Source of the DNA: Clostridia bacterium
GTDB taxonomy: Bacteria; Bacillota; Clostridia; Oscillospirales; CAG-272
Direction: 5' to 3'
Assembly (NCBI GenBank): GCA_017411805.1
Contig: JAFQPI010000055.1
Coordinates: forward strand, 1-64,000
Length of the DNA stretch: 64,000 bases
Shown: piece after piece, positions 8,969-19,851 of the stretch
How positions within the stretch are numbered: the stretch's first letter is position 1
How the letters are laid out: each line of letters opens with the position of its first letter
Notes under the pieces: generated by a model
Database searches by the model: none
What the model was told of the DNA's origin: nothing
What the model saw: the letters and a program-made list of their open reading frames with translations, nothing else
Translations under genes and position numbers: made by a program

Positions 8969-9559
8969 TCAGTCTTTTTTATCTATGGGTTCGACCACAA
9001 GCACGCCCGCTTCGCTTACCGCGACAACGCGAACGAATGCGCCCGTTTTCAGCTGTTCGCCCGAGGTTGTGATAGCCGTGAATTCGCTGTATTTTTCCTG
9101 AACCGTGAGGTTTACCTTACCCGAACCGTTGCCGGAGGAGGGGATCGGGATATATACCTCGCCGATCTTGCCGATGCAGTTGCCGATGTCGATGTTTCCG
9201 CTCGACTGAAGTCTGTTTACGGCGCGCATCAAGTATGCCATTCCGATGAGAGTAGCAATGCCGCAAGCTATCGCGATCGCAATCGAAACGCCCGCGGGAA
9301 GTGAGGTCTCGAGAAGCGCAACTGCAACCCAACCCGTGATACAGAGCATCGAGAGGATTCCTCTGACGCTGAATATCGCAAGACCGTCGTCGGGCAGATC
9401 GATGCCGTCAACGTCGTCAACGTCAACGTCGGTGTCGGATTCGCCGCCGATGCCGATAAGGAGGAGTACCGTCTGTATAATGATAAGAACAGTAGAGGGA
9501 AGTGCGATAAGTGCAAAGATCTGTTGAATCAGATCAAGTTCATTCCACCAATTGATCAT
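8969..9559 (-). CDS. NfeD-like membrane protein with C-terminal OB fold
   Basis: Two to three hydrophobic segments (about residues 12-33, 57-77 and 80-100) separated by an Asp-rich loop (DTDVDVDDVDGID), then a C-terminal domain (about 125-190) with the IGKIGEVYIP start and FVRVVAVSEAGVLVVEPI end typical of NfeD OB folds. There is no ClpP-like protease part, so it is the short form that pairs with flotillins. The ATG follows GGAAGG closely. The acidic loop could bind divalent cations; that is a guess. Confidence 0.82.
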   Translation of the reverse strand: MINWWNELDLIQQIFALIALPSTVLIIIQTVLLLIGIGGESDTDVDVDDVDGIDLPDDGLAIFSVRGILSMLCITGWVAVALLETSLPAGVSIAIAIACGIATLIGMAYLMRAVNRLQSSGNIDIGNCIGKIGEVYIPIPSSGNGSGKVNLTVQEKYSEFTAITTSGEQLKTGAFVRVVAVSEAGVLVVEPIDKKD

Positions 9560-9603
9560 AATTGACCTTCCTTTCCGTGTGAGAGAATAAACGCAAGATG
9601 AAA

Positions 9604-10191
9604 TTAACTGAGCATAAGCTTATCGACCATTCTGTCCGAATGTGACTTGATGATCGAGGCGTAATATGCTATGATGATGATCTCAAGAGCCGTGTTGAGG
9701 CGTCTTCTTGCTCCCGTGACCTTTTCCTCGTAATCCGAGGTGATCTTTTCGATAGTGTCGCGGAGAGTGGTGTTCTGCGTTGAGATCTCGCCTGACTTCA
9801 TAAGCTTGTCGAGGATACGGCAGATATAATCGTAAAGCTGGGAATCGCGGATGATGTCGTCCGACTGATCGTATACGCGTCCGTTGATGTAGGAAACGAG
9901 GAATGCGATCTTGTCGAGCTGCATGCAGGAGCGAAGCATATTGATGATCAGAATGTGAGCCACCTGATCAATATTGTAACGCTTGAGCTTTGCGTTGGCA
10001 ACCCAACCTCTCTTTGTCCAGTTCTGCAGGGTGGAGCCGTCAATGCCCGAGATCTCGCGTATCTGAGTCAGCATAACTCCGTCCGAAATGTAGAATATCT
10101 TGTTGAGAAATTCAAGACCGGTAACGTCACCCATTTCCTTGCGGTTCAGTATCGTACCGGGGATAAGCTCTTCATTGATTTGAAGATTCAT
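9604..10191 (-). CDS. DUF1836 family putative transcriptional regulator
   Basis: 195 aa. Residues about 35-75 look like a MerR-type helix-turn-helix (IREISGIDGSTLQNWTKRGWV followed by KRYNIDQVAHILIINML), the hallmark of DUF1836. The C-terminal part is helical. First gene of the DUF1836/NfeD/membrane protein/flotillin set, with a 44-bp gap to the next gene, so it probably controls its own operon. A short inverted repeat within its promoter (see promoter entry) is a candidate site. DNA binding is inferred from the helix-turn-helix. Confidence 0.82.
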   Translation of the reverse strand: MNLQINEELIPGTILNRKEMGDVTGLEFLNKIFYISDGVMLTQIREISGIDGSTLQNWTKRGWVANAKLKRYNIDQVAHILIINMLRSCMQLDKIAFLVSYINGRVYDQSDDIIRDSQLYDYICRILDKLMKSGEISTQNTTLRDTIEKITSDYEEKVTGARRRLNTALEIIIIAYYASIIKSHSDRMVDKLMLS

Positions 10192-10231
10192 TTTTCAGTA
10201 CTCCTTTCCGAATATTTTATCATCTGTGAAT

Positions 10232-10260
10232 ATTATATCACACGGTCACGTGATTGTCAA
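10232..10260 (-). promoter_or_regulatory. Promoter of the DUF1836-flotillin operon with an operator-like palindrome
   Basis: Minus strand TTGACA (10260-10255), 17-base spacer, TATAAT (10237-10232). The spacer contains CACG-TGAC-CGTG, an inverted repeat placed where a bound regulator would block polymerase. Confidence 0.8.
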
Positions 10261-10300
10261 TAGGAATTCAAAATATTTTTTTGGATTTTATATGATTTTT

Positions 10301-10942
10301 TTATAATCCGAATACCGTAGGAAGGTCACCGATGGATTTGATATCCGCGTCGGGAATATCGTACTCACATTCGGGTACACGGTTCTTGAAGAATCCTTGG
10401 CGCAGGCGGACGGTTTTCATACCGAGACGCTTGGCGGGACGGATATCGTTGTCGATCCTGTCTCCGACCATGCAAGCCTCCTCGGGTGCGCAGCCGAGGG
10501 TATCGAGAGCAGATAGGAAAAGATCGGGCGCGGGCTTTGAGCGTCCCATTTCTTCACTTGAATATACGAAATCTATGTATTTCATTAAGCCGTGCGCCTG
10601 AAGTCTGTGAGCCGAGCCTCCGCGCTGATTTGCGATGATCCCGAGCTTGTATTTTGCAGAAAGCTTACTCAGAGCCTCCTCGGTCTCCGGAAAGGGCACC
10701 TCAAGTGCGGGATTGTAAGGATAATGCCTTTTTGAACCGTATTTTTTGGCTACCGATCCGAAGGGACTGCGAGCACCCTTCGTGCCGAATTCGACCATCT
10801 CTGCAAGCAGCTCCTCGGCGGGAGGCAGAGTGCCTCCGAGTTCCTCGTTCAGCTCATCGAGACGTGCGATGTGAACACCGTCCTCGTCGAGCAGAGTGTG
10901 TCCCATATCGAAAAAGATCCATTTTATATTTGAAAAAGCCAT
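10301..10942 (-). CDS. HAD-superfamily hydrolase
   Basis: Soluble phosphatase-like protein, 213 aa. Motif I is FFDMGHTLL (nucleophile Asp; the usual second Asp is Gly, as in a subset of HAD proteins), motif II is GIIANQRG, motif III Lys lies in GRSKPAPDLF, and motif IV is MVGDRIDNDI. An alpha-helical cap lies between motifs I and II. Gly in place of the acid/base Asp may lower or change phosphatase activity. Substrate unknown; gene stands alone between the DUF1836 gene and a divergent M50 protease gene. Confidence 0.85.
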   Translation of the reverse strand: MAFSNIKWIFFDMGHTLLDEDGVHIARLDELNEELGGTLPPAEELLAEMVEFGTKGARSPFGSVAKKYGSKRHYPYNPALEVPFPETEEALSKLSAKYKLGIIANQRGGSAHRLQAHGLMKYIDFVYSSEEMGRSKPAPDLFLSALDTLGCAPEEACMVGDRIDNDIRPAKRLGMKTVRLRQGFFKNRVPECEYDIPDADIKSIGDLPTVFGL

Positions 10943-10975
10943 GAACAGTCATACTCCTTTGAAATACTTCTATAT

Positions 10976-11004
10976 ATTTTATCATAAAAAGAATCCAAAC
11001 ACAA
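10976..11004 (-). promoter_or_regulatory. Promoter for the HAD hydrolase gene
   Basis: Minus strand TTGTGT (11004-10999), 17-base spacer, TAAAAT (10981-10976), followed by AAAGGAG before the ATG. Weaker match than the other promoters in the window. Confidence 0.5.
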
Positions 11005-11032
11005 TATTTTTCGGCAAAAAAGGAGTGTATAG

Positions 11033-11641
11033 ATGAAAAATGAAACCTCGGGCGCGAAAATGCTTCGGATAGGCATCCTTCCCGCACTGATACTCGCGCT
11101 GATGCTGATATTTCAGCCCGTCGGGATAGTACTGCCCTCGCTTGGGGCGGCGGTGCTTCATGAATCGGGGCATATGCTTGCGGCTGTTATGCTTGAAATA
11201 CCACTGCGATCTCTTGAGGTTGGTCTTTTCGGAGCGTCGTTGAAGATCCGCGGATCTCTGATCTCTTATCCGAAGGAATTCCTGCTTTGTGCCGCGGGAC
11301 CCGCGATGAATTTCCTCTGCGCCGCCGCGGTGTTTATATTATCCGAGCACCGCGGATATTATACCGAATGTGGCGAGTGGTTTGCGTCGGTCTCGCTCAT
11401 GCTCGGACTGCTCAACCTCATGCCCGCAGAGGGCTTTGACGGCGGTAGAATGCTTTCCGTTGTCATATCGTCGATCTTTGGACCGCGTGCGGCGGCAAGA
11501 ACGATCTCGTTGACTTCATTTATAAGTATCGTCGCACTTTGGATGCTTTCTGTCTATCTTTTGCTACGATACGGTACCTCGCTCAGCCTCTTTATCTTTA
11601 CTCTCTCACTCTTTTACCGCCTTTTTATCGAAAAGACTTGA
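11033..11641 (+). CDS. M50-family intramembrane metalloprotease (SpoIVFB-like)
   Basis: 202 aa with five to six hydrophobic segments. Zinc motif HESGH at residues 43-47 lies in a membrane segment, and the third ligand motif NLMPAEGFDGG (Asn128 to Gly138, with Asp136) is present, so the active site is complete. The length, with no PDZ or CBS domain, fits the compact SpoIVFB/YwhC-like group of site-2 proteases, which cut membrane proteins such as pro-sigma factors. AAAGGAG lies 7 bases before the ATG. No substrate or partner gene is adjacent, so a sporulation role cannot be concluded. Confidence 0.85.
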   Translation: MKNETSGAKMLRIGILPALILALMLIFQPVGIVLPSLGAAVLHESGHMLAAVMLEIPLRSLEVGLFGASLKIRGSLISYPKEFLLCAAGPAMNFLCAAAVFILSEHRGYYTECGEWFASVSLMLGLLNLMPAEGFDGGRMLSVVISSIFGPRAAARTISLTSFISIVALWMLSVYLLLRYGTSLSLFIFTLSLFYRLFIEKT

Positions 11642-11667
11642 CTCTTGCGCTTTTTGCGTGATATAAT
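11638..11667 (+). promoter_or_regulatory. Promoter for the CYTH gene
   Basis: TTGACT at 11638-11643 (overlapping the M50 stop codon), 18-base spacer, TATAAT at 11662-11667. Confidence 0.65.
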
Positions 11668-11693
11668 TAAGTATATTCGGAAGGAGAGAGAAG

Positions 11694-12191
11694 ATGGCTT
11701 ACGAAATAGAAAGAAAATTTCTTATAGAATATCCCAACCTGAATGAACTGGAAGCATATCCGAATTATACGAAGAGCGAAATTGCGCAGACCTATCTTAT
11801 GACCGATGACGGCTTTACCTCGCGCGTCCGAAAGCGCACGACAAACGGTGCGACAAAGTATATTTTTACCGAGAAAAAGCGCGTAAACGATCTGAAGTGC
11901 ATCGAAAACGAGCATGAGATCACCAAAGAAGAATATAACGGTCTTCTCAGGCTTGCCGATCCCGAGCGCATAACGGTCGAAAAAACACGATACTGTCTGC
12001 CCTGCGGCGGAAGAGTTGTCGAGATCGATATCTACCCGTTCTGGACCGATCGCGCCATCGCAGAGGTCGAAATGGAGGATGAAAACGAAAAAGTCGAGCT
12101 CCCCGATTTCATTAAGGTGATCCGTGACGTTACGGCAGAAAAAGCGTATAAGAATTATTCGCTTGCGAAAGAAATACCCTCCGATTGTTGA
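11694..12191 (+). CDS. CYTH domain protein (triphosphate tunnel metalloenzyme)
   Basis: 165 aa single-domain CYTH protein. The diagnostic EIERKF motif (Glu4, Glu6, Lys8) opens the protein, followed by alternating charged beta strands (RVRKRTT, FTEKKR, VEIDIYPFW, AEVEME) that line the phosphate tunnel in this family. Family members hydrolyse inorganic triphosphate or make cAMP; the short bacterial type is usually a triphosphatase, but no neighbour helps decide. GGAAGGAGAG precedes the ATG; a terminator follows. Confidence 0.85.
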   Translation: MAYEIERKFLIEYPNLNELEAYPNYTKSEIAQTYLMTDDGFTSRVRKRTTNGATKYIFTEKKRVNDLKCIENEHEITKEEYNGLLRLADPERITVEKTRYCLPCGGRVVEIDIYPFWTDRAIAEVEMEDENEKVELPDFIKVIRDVTAEKAYKNYSLAKEIPSDC

Positions 12192-12208
12192 CATTCAACA
12201 ATAAAATA

Positions 12209-12244
12209 TGCCCGAAAATGACAAAAATTTTCGGGCACTTTTTT
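12209..12244 (+). terminator. Rho-independent terminator after the CYTH gene
   Basis: TGCCCGAAAAT/ATTTTCGGGCA perfect 11-bp stem followed by a T6 run. Confidence 0.9.
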
Positions 12245-12255
12245 ACCCAAATCCA

Positions 12256-12284
12256 TTTACATTAAAAATCTTTTTTGATATAAT
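12256..12284 (+). promoter_or_regulatory. Promoter for uvrB
   Basis: TTTACA, 17-base spacer, TATAAT, 40 bases upstream of the uvrB ATG. No LexA-type box was recognised around it. Confidence 0.7.
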
Positions 12285-12323
12285 ATATGTATTAGCGACT
12301 TTTACTCGAAGGGAAGTGAAGAA

Positions 12324-14318
<1,995 letters not shown>

Positions 14319-14319
14319 T

Positions 14320-14886
14320 ATGACTATGAAAAATAAAGACAAGCAAATCGCAGACAGAAGGGCAGACACTCTGAAAACTATCTACATTACTAACTTTGTT
14401 GTGGGGTGCCTTATGGCAGTGTTTGCTCTTGCCGTAGTTTCTCTGTTGATATTTTTTCCGCAGGCGGAACCTGGAGCAATTTTTATTGTAGTTATTGTCA
14501 GTATTGGCTTTGGCGCGTTTTCGGTCAGAAGCTTTATACGTGCTCGGAAATATAAGAAGATGCATGATGCATTATGTTCGGTGAATCCCGATGATACGGA
14601 AGCTAAGGAACTGTTTTGCTATAAATTTGATTTTCTTTCAAGTATCGAAGGGGCGCAGCACCATAGACAAGAATATGTATATACAGTCTGCGTAAATACC
14701 GTTCACGGCAAGTTCTATTACGTGCTCGAAAAAGAAATAGACAGTATTTCAGTAAGCGTGTATTGCCGTGATTTATATTCCGGCGAACATAAATTCGAAG
14801 TATATAAAGGTACTAATATAATCAAGAGTTTTCCTGCTTTAGAGAAACTGCTACGCTGTATTCCGCAAGAATTCCTCGATCTTTGA
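14320..14886 (+). CDS. Two-pass membrane protein of unknown function, copy A
   Basis: 188 aa, not recognised. Two hydrophobic segments (about residues 20-43 and 50-67) are followed by a soluble domain ending FEVYKGTNIIKSF-PALEKLLRCIPQEFLDL. Start chosen at the ATG directly after the uvrB stop (GGGGGAAAG overlapping the end of uvrB serves as ribosome binding site), so it is translationally coupled to uvrB. A paralogue lies at 15105-15662 in the same arrangement behind a uvrB-end relic. Codon choice is more AT-rich than uvrB. Function cannot be inferred beyond membrane location. Confidence 0.75.
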   Translation: MTMKNKDKQIADRRADTLKTIYITNFVVGCLMAVFALAVVSLLIFFPQAEPGAIFIVVIVSIGFGAFSVRSFIRARKYKKMHDALCSVNPDDTEAKELFCYKFDFLSSIEGAQHHRQEYVYTVCVNTVHGKFYYVLEKEIDSISVSVYCRDLYSGEHKFEVYKGTNIIKSFPALEKLLRCIPQEFLDL

Positions 14887-15046
14887 GAACGAGAGTAATT
14901 ATGCTGTTTTAGCTATAATTTAATTACGAGTCCGTAGGGACCGACGTCCTCGGCGGTCAGAGCCCAATAATGGTTTTAATGAGCACATAAGCAAGAAAGT
15001 ATTATTTCTGCATTGAAACTAAAACAAATAAAACCTTTTGTGCTGA

Positions 15047-15103
15047 CTCGCCGCCTACCTGCGAGACAAGATCCGCGCGCTGCGCGAAGATGGGGAGAAG
15101 TAA
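15047..15103 (+). pseudogene. Relic of a uvrB 3' end
   Basis: Eighteen codons plus stop that read as the last 18 residues of UvrB ([18 protein letters not shown]) with one change (Gly to Glu). At DNA level 44 of 57 positions match the intact gene, and nearly all differences are synonymous, so the relic comes from a separately evolved uvrB allele, not a fresh copy. Nothing upstream resembles the rest of uvrB. Confidence 0.85.
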
Positions 15104-15104
15104 G

Positions 15105-15662
15105 ATGATTGAATACGATATTCTTGAGATAAAAATCAAAAATCTAAAAAAGCTGAAAAATTTTTCTGCTTTTTCAGCTGTCTTTTTCCTGCATACGATA
15201 CCGATCAATATTTTGATAATCATCTCCATAATTGCAGAAATGTTCAGCGATACCACGATACAATCTACCGGCAAGTCAATTTTGACACTTATAAGTGTTT
15301 TGGCTATAACTGCGCTAATGCTTTGGGTCGGCATGTTTTCCTGTAAGAATAATGCTATATATCGTGAATTGTTGAAAAAGCTCACAACAGTAGATCCGAC
15401 ACAGAGCGAGACCCGAAAAATTGTGTGCCAAAAATTTAAGCACTTACTTGTCCCAAGAGGTAAACATACTTCAAAGACTGTGGGTATCTGTATTTATACC
15501 GAGTCCGAAAAATGCTATTACATTTTGAATCAATCAAAAATATCATATGGGGCGTTGGATGCAGTATTCAGAACATTTATGGGTGAGCAGGAATTTGAAT
15601 TTTATAAAGGTACTAATATTATCAAAAGATTCGATGCCGCAGATGAGGTTGGAAACAATTAA
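15105..15662 (+). CDS. Two-pass membrane protein of unknown function, copy B (C-terminally truncated)
   Basis: 185 aa paralogue of the protein at 14320-14886: two hydrophobic segments (about residues 23-48 and 61-82) and the shared FEFYKGTNIIKRF stretch. Start chosen at the ATG at 15105, two bases after the uvrB-relic stop, mirroring copy A. The C-terminus is damaged: after KRF the frame enters a 54-bp insertion (15633-15686) that brings a stop, while the missing end is still readable downstream (15687-15740). Whether the shortened protein works is unknown. Confidence 0.7.
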   Translation: MIEYDILEIKIKNLKKLKNFSAFSAVFFLHTIPINILIIISIIAEMFSDTTIQSTGKSILTLISVLAITALMLWVGMFSCKNNAIYRELLKKLTTVDPTQSETRKIVCQKFKHLLVPRGKHTSKTVGICIYTESEKCYYILNQSKISYGALDAVFRTFMGEQEFEFYKGTNIIKRFDAADEVGNN

Positions 15663-15686
15663 CGTTAATAAATATAATAAAAATTC

Positions 15687-15740
15687 CCCGAGTTAGACAA
15701 ACGAATCCGCAGTATCCCGTAAAAGTTTCTCGATCTTTGA
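15687..15740 (+). pseudogene. Detached C-terminal remnant of copy B
   Basis: In the original frame this reads [11 protein letters not shown], stop, KFLDL, stop, matching copy A (PALEKLLRCIPQEFLDL). A second lesion changed the CAA (Gln) codon to TAA, so the end was lost by two independent changes. Confidence 0.75.
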
Positions 15741-15791
15741 GCACGAGAACTTGGTATGGCTTTTTAGCGAATATAATTTCGAGTTTGTAGG

Positions 15792-15916
15792 GGACGGCGC
15801 CCTCGACGTCCCTAATTTAATACAAATACTACAATTTAATATTCAGCATTTTTCAAATGAATTGTTTTTGGAAAAAATGTATTTTAGTTTGGCTTGGGAC
15901 GTCGAGGGCTCCGTCC
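15792..15916. repeat. Hairpin-forming MITE-like repeat before uvrA
   Basis: Arms 15792-15812 and 15896-15916 are inverted repeats matching at 20 of 21 bases, separated by 83 AT-rich bases. A partial relative lies after copy A (about 14931-14965). No coding content. Confidence 0.65.
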
Positions 15917-15942
15917 TGAATATGTGTGAAAAAGGAAGAAAA

Positions 15943-18771
15943 ATGTCACAAAACTTGATAATCAAAGGCGCAAGAGTACACAATCTGAAAAACATTGACG
16001 TCACGATCCCGCGCGACAAGCTCGTTGTGCTGACGGGACTTTCGGGATCGGGCAAATCATCTCTTGCATTCGATACGATATACGCCGAGGGCCATCGCCG
16101 ATTCGTCGAGTCGCTCTCGTCCTACGCGCGTCAGTTCCTCGGTCAGCTCGATAAACCCGACGTTGACATGATCGAAGGACTCTCGCCCGCAATTTCCATT
16201 GACCAGAAAACAACCTCCAAAAACCCGCGTTCGACGGTCGGTACGGTCACCGAAATTTACGACTATCTCCGTCTGCTTTACGCGCGGATCGGAATCCCGC
16301 ATTGCCCGGTCTGTGGCAAGGAGATCCGCCGTCAGTCGGTCGATCAGATAATTGAAAAAATCGAAACTCTCCCCGAGGGCGAACGCTTTATGGTGCTCTC
16401 ACCCGTCGTCCGCGCCAAGAAGGGTATGCACGAGAAAGTGCTTGCCGACGCAAAACGCTCGGGCTACACCCGAGTCCGCATCGACGGCAGTCTTTATGAC
16501 CTCGACGAGGAGATCAAGCTCGATAAGAATCTCCGCCACTCGATCGAGGTCGTTGTTGACCGTCTCGTAATGCGCGAGGGCATCCGCTCTCGTCTTGCCG
16601 ACTCGGTCGAGACCGCGCTCTCGCTTGCCGAGGGCAGACTTCTCATCGTCACCGTTCCCCGAGAGGGCGAGCCCGAGGAGCTTGAATTCTCGCAAGCCTA
16701 TGCCTGTGAGGAGCACGGCATCTCCTTCGGCGACCTCGAACCCCGAATGTTCTCCTTCAATAATCCGCAGGGCGCGTGCCCCGCTTGCTCGGGACTCGGT
16801 GTAACACGCCGTATATCCCCAGAAAAGATCATCCCCGATCTGTCTCTCTCGCTCTCCGAGGGCGCGATCCAGGTCAACGGCTTCAAATCCCTAGTCGAGG
16901 AAAGCTGGAACGGACCGCTGATCCTCGCTGTGGCAGAGAAGTACGGCTTCGATCTCAATACCCCCCTTTCCGAATACACCGAGCATCAGATGAACATCCT
17001 CCTTTACGGCACGGGAGACGAAAAATTCCTCGTCACCCGCTATTTCGGTAAGCAGGGACATCTCCGCGACGCGAAATTCGAGGGAATCATCCCGATAATC
17101 GAGCAGAGAATGCAGTACGGCGGCGCAGAGGCGTACTACGAGGAATTTATCGAGGAAGTGCCCTGCCAGAAGTGCGGCGGCAGAAGACTTAACGAAATGG
17201 CACTCTCGGTCACCGTCGGCGGACTTGCCATCGACGAGTTTTGTAATCTCTCGGTAAGTAACGCGCTCCGACTCGTTTCAAGCGACACACTCAAGCTCAC
17301 CCCAAGTGAGGAAAAGATCGTTAAAGAAGTTCTTAAAGAGATCCGCGCGCGCCTTTCTTTTCTTGAAAGCGTCGGACTCGATTACCTTACGCTCTCTCGC
17401 CGCGCGGGTACGCTCTCGGGCGGAGAAGCGCAGAGAATCAGACTTGCCACTCAGATCGGCTCATCCCTCGTCGGCGTGCTTTACGTCCTCGACGAGCCGA
17501 GCATAGGTCTCCATCAGCGCGACAGCGAAAGACTTATCAATACTCTTTGCCGTCTGCGCGACCTCGGAAACACCGTTATCGTCGTCGAGCACGACGAGGA
17601 TATGATGCGCCGCGCCGATTTCCTTGTCGATATTGGACCCGGTGCGGGCGTCCACGGCGGACAGGTCGTTGCCGCGGGCACTCCCGATGAGGTAATGAAG
17701 AATGAAAATTCACTCACGGGCGCATACCTTTCGGGCAGAATGAGTATCCCCGTTCCCGAATCCCGCCGTCCCGGAAACGGCAATTTCCTCAAGGTGCGCG
17801 GTGCCGAGGTCAATAACCTCAAGAAGGTCGACGTCGATATTCCGCTCGGATGCTTCGTCTGCGTGACGGGCGTTTCGGGTTCGGGCAAATCATCGCTCGT
17901 CAACGGCGTTATCAATCCCGTGTTGCTGACCAAGCTCAACGGCGCGCGAAGAAAGGCGGGCAAGCACGTTTCAGTAGAGGGCATCGAATATCTCGATAAG
18001 GTCATCGACATCGACCAGAGCCCCATCGGACGTACTCCCCGCTCGAATCCCGCAACCTACACGGGACTCTTCAACGAGATCCGCAGTCTCTTTGCGAAAA
18101 CTCAGGACGCTATCTCGCGCGGCTACGGTCCCGGACGCTTCTCCTTCAACGTCAAGGGCGGACGATGCGAGGCTTGCGGCGGCGACGGCGTAAGATGCAT
18201 TGAAATGCACTTCCTTCCCGACGTTTACGTGACCTGCGACGTCTGCAAGGGTCAGAAATACAACCGCGACACACTCGAGGTCAAATATAAAGGAAAGAAT
18301 ATTTTTGAGGTTCTCGAGATGACGGCAGAGGAAGGACTCGCCTTCTTTGACAGCATCCCGAAGATCCGCAAGTATCTCCAGACACTTTGTGACGTCGGAC
18401 TCGGCTATATCAAGATCGGTCAGTCATCCACCACCATTTCGGGCGGTGAGGCGCAGAGAGTAAAGCTTGCAACCGAGCTTGCAAGACGCGGCACGGGAAA
18501 GACGATGTACATCCTCGACGAGCCGACCACGGGTCTGCACACCGACGACGTTTCAAGACTTCTCGGAGTTCTTTCCCGCCTCGTTGACGCGGGCAACACC
18601 GTTCTTGTCATCGAGCATAATCCCGAGGTCATCAAGTGCGCCGACTATATTATCGACCTCGGACCCGAGGGAGGAGACGGCGGCGGCACGGTCGTTGCAA
18701 CCGGAACCCCGGAGGAGGTCGCAAAGTGCGAACGCTCCTACACGGGAAAATTCCTAAATAAATATTTATAA
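15943..18771 (+). CDS. uvrA: Excinuclease ABC subunit A
   Basis: DNA damage sensor ATPase of nucleotide excision repair. It has two ABC ATPase halves: Walker [12 protein letters not shown] near residue 30 and [11 protein letters not shown] near residue 640, signatures TLSGGEAQR and TISGGEAQR, and Walker B motifs with DEPSIGLH and DEPTTGLH. Three Cys-rich zinc sites are visible ([16 protein letters not shown] with CQKCGG, and CEACGGDG with CDVCKG). Start chosen at the ATG at 15943 after AAGGAAG; the result, 942 aa, is the usual UvrA length, whereas the longer open frame runs into the hairpin repeat. No separate promoter stands out. Confidence 0.97.
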   Translation: MSQNLIIKGARVHNLKNIDVTIPRDKLVVLTGLSGSGKSSLAFDTIYAEGHRRFVESLSSYARQFLGQLDKPDVDMIEGLSPAISIDQKTTSKNPRSTVGTVTEIYDYLRLLYARIGIPHCPVCGKEIRRQSVDQIIEKIETLPEGERFMVLSPVVRAKKGMHEKVLADAKRSGYTRVRIDGSLYDLDEEIKLDKNLRHSIEVVVDRLVMREGIRSRLADSVETALSLAEGRLLIVTVPREGEPEELEFSQAYACEEHGISFGDLEPRMFSFNNPQGACPACSGLGVTRRISPEKIIPDLSLSLSEGAIQVNGFKSLVEESWNGPLILAVAEKYGFDLNTPLSEYTEHQMNILLYGTGDEKFLVTRYFGKQGHLRDAKFEGIIPIIEQRMQYGGAEAYYEEFIEEVPCQKCGGRRLNEMALSVTVGGLAIDEFCNLSVSNALRLVSSDTLKLTPSEEKIVKEVLKEIRARLSFLESVGLDYLTLSRRAGTLSGGEAQRIRLATQIGSSLVGVLYVLDEPSIGLHQRDSERLINTLCRLRDLGNTVIVVEHDEDMMRRADFLVDIGPGAGVHGGQVVAAGTPDEVMKNENSLTGAYLSGRMSIPVPESRRPGNGNFLKVRGAEVNNLKKVDVDIPLGCFVCVTGVSGSGKSSLVNGVINPVLLTKLNGARRKAGKHVSVEGIEYLDKVIDIDQSPIGRTPRSNPATYTGLFNEIRSLFAKTQDAISRGYGPGRFSFNVKGGRCEACGGDGVRCIEMHFLPDVYVTCDVCKGQKYNRDTLEVKYKGKNIFEVLEMTAEEGLAFFDSIPKIRKYLQTLCDVGLGYIKIGQSSTTISGGEAQRVKLATELARRGTGKTMYILDEPTTGLHTDDVSRLLGVLSRLVDAGNTVLVIEHNPEVIKCADYIIDLGPEGGDGGGTVVATGTPEEVAKCERSYTGKFLNKYL

Positions 18772-18780
18772 TATTCATAA

Positions 18781-18813
18781 AACCCGCGCAAATATTCGCT
18801 TTTTGCGCGGGTT
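18781..18813 (+). terminator. Hairpin after uvrA
   Basis: AACCCGCGCA/TGCGCGGGTT 10-bp perfect stem 9 bases after the uvrA stop; the T run is missing, so it may be a processing or weak termination hairpin. Confidence 0.6.
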
Positions 18814-18901
18814 ATTCACGTAATAAAACTAAAATTGTATAAACATACAGGATTAACGCGAAAAAATTTATGAAATTTTGAAAAAATATTCTAAAAAGAG
18901 C

Positions 18902-18930
18902 TTGACAAATGCATAAATATGCAGTATAAT
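18902..18930 (+). promoter_or_regulatory. Consensus promoter with ARG-box-like operator for the amino-acid importer
   Basis: TTGACA, 17-base spacer, TATAAT: a perfect consensus. The spacer contains TGCATAAATATGCA (18910-18923), which fits the ArgR box pattern TGNATWWWWATNCA, and a further ATGCA half-site follows at 18931-18935. This position suggests repression by an ArgR/AhrC-type regulator when arginine is abundant (inference). Confidence 0.8.
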
Positions 18931-18975
18931 ATGCACCATAGTCTTTAAAACACATTCATGAAAGGATTATTTATT

Positions 18976-19833
18976 ATGAAAAAGATTATTTCTCTCGCGC
19001 TTGCAGTTGTTATGCTTTGCTGCGCAACAATCGGATTTGCTTCCTGCGCAAAGGAAGAGAAGATCATCGTTCACACCAATGCTTTCTTTGCTCCCTTTGA
19101 GTACTATGAGGGCACCGAGATCGTCGGAGTTGACGTCGAGATCATGAATAAGGTCGGCGAAAAGCTCGGTAAGAAGATCGAGTTTGTAAACGTAGAGTTC
19201 TCCGCTATCATCGATAACGTCAAGGACGGCGTGGTTTGTGATGCGGGTGCCGCAGGTATCACCATCACCGACGCAAGAAAGGAAAAGGTAGATTTCTCCG
19301 TTCCTTACTACACCTCCGTTCAGTACGTAATCTTCAAGGCTGACGACACAACTCTTGCTACCAAGACCGGCGCTGACGGCGAATACATGGTTTGGGAAGC
19401 TCTCGCAGGCAAGAAGATCGGTACGCAGACCGATACTACCGGTTGGATCTACACCGACGGCGAGATCAACGCAACCGCAGACAACGACTACGGCTACGAC
19501 GGTGTTCTTTACGGTACGAATACCGAACTCATGACATATGATAACGCTCAGCTCGCTGCTGACGCTATCGGCGCAAATATGATCGACGCCGTTATCATCG
19601 ATGAGCTCCCCGCACAGTTCATTGTTGCTGCAAACTCCCAGTATAAGTGCGTTCCCCTTTATTACTCCGGCGAGACCGATGCTGATGATGCTCCCGTTGA
19701 AGAGCAGTACGCAATCTGCGTAACCAAGGGTAACACCGAGCTTCTCGAAGCCATCAACGCAGTTCTCAACGAGATGATGAAGAACGGCGAAGTTGAAAAG
19801 CTCGTTATGAAGCATATGGGCCTCGAAAAGTAA
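18976..19833 (+). CDS. Amino-acid ABC transporter substrate-binding lipoprotein
   Basis: Extracellular receptor of a polar amino-acid importer (bacterial solute-binding family 3). Signal peptide with lipobox Cys24 (FASC), then the family-3 pattern FAPFEYYEGTEIVGVDVEIM, DAGAAGITITDARKEKVDFSVPY, and a closing MMKNGEVEKLVMKH helix. About 285 aa. Start chosen at the ATG 11 bases after AAAGGA rather than the upstream ATG that overlaps that site. One unusual stretch is an acidic insertion around residues 160-185 (DGEINATADNDYGYDG). Ligand probably arginine or a related basic amino acid, judged only from the ARG-like box. Confidence 0.88.
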   Translation: MKKIISLALAVVMLCCATIGFASCAKEEKIIVHTNAFFAPFEYYEGTEIVGVDVEIMNKVGEKLGKKIEFVNVEFSAIIDNVKDGVVCDAGAAGITITDARKEKVDFSVPYYTSVQYVIFKADDTTLATKTGADGEYMVWEALAGKKIGTQTDTTGWIYTDGEINATADNDYGYDGVLYGTNTELMTYDNAQLAADAIGANMIDAVIIDELPAQFIVAANSQYKCVPLYYSGETDADDAPVEEQYAICVTKGNTELLEAINAVLNEMMKNGEVEKLVMKHMGLEK

Positions 19834-19851
19834 TATAAACGAATAATTGAT

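Noticed and set aside
15751..15942. N-terminal extension of UvrA
   Set aside because: This segment overlaps the hairpin repeat and the relic region and is not UvrA-like; the ATG at 15943 gives the normal length.
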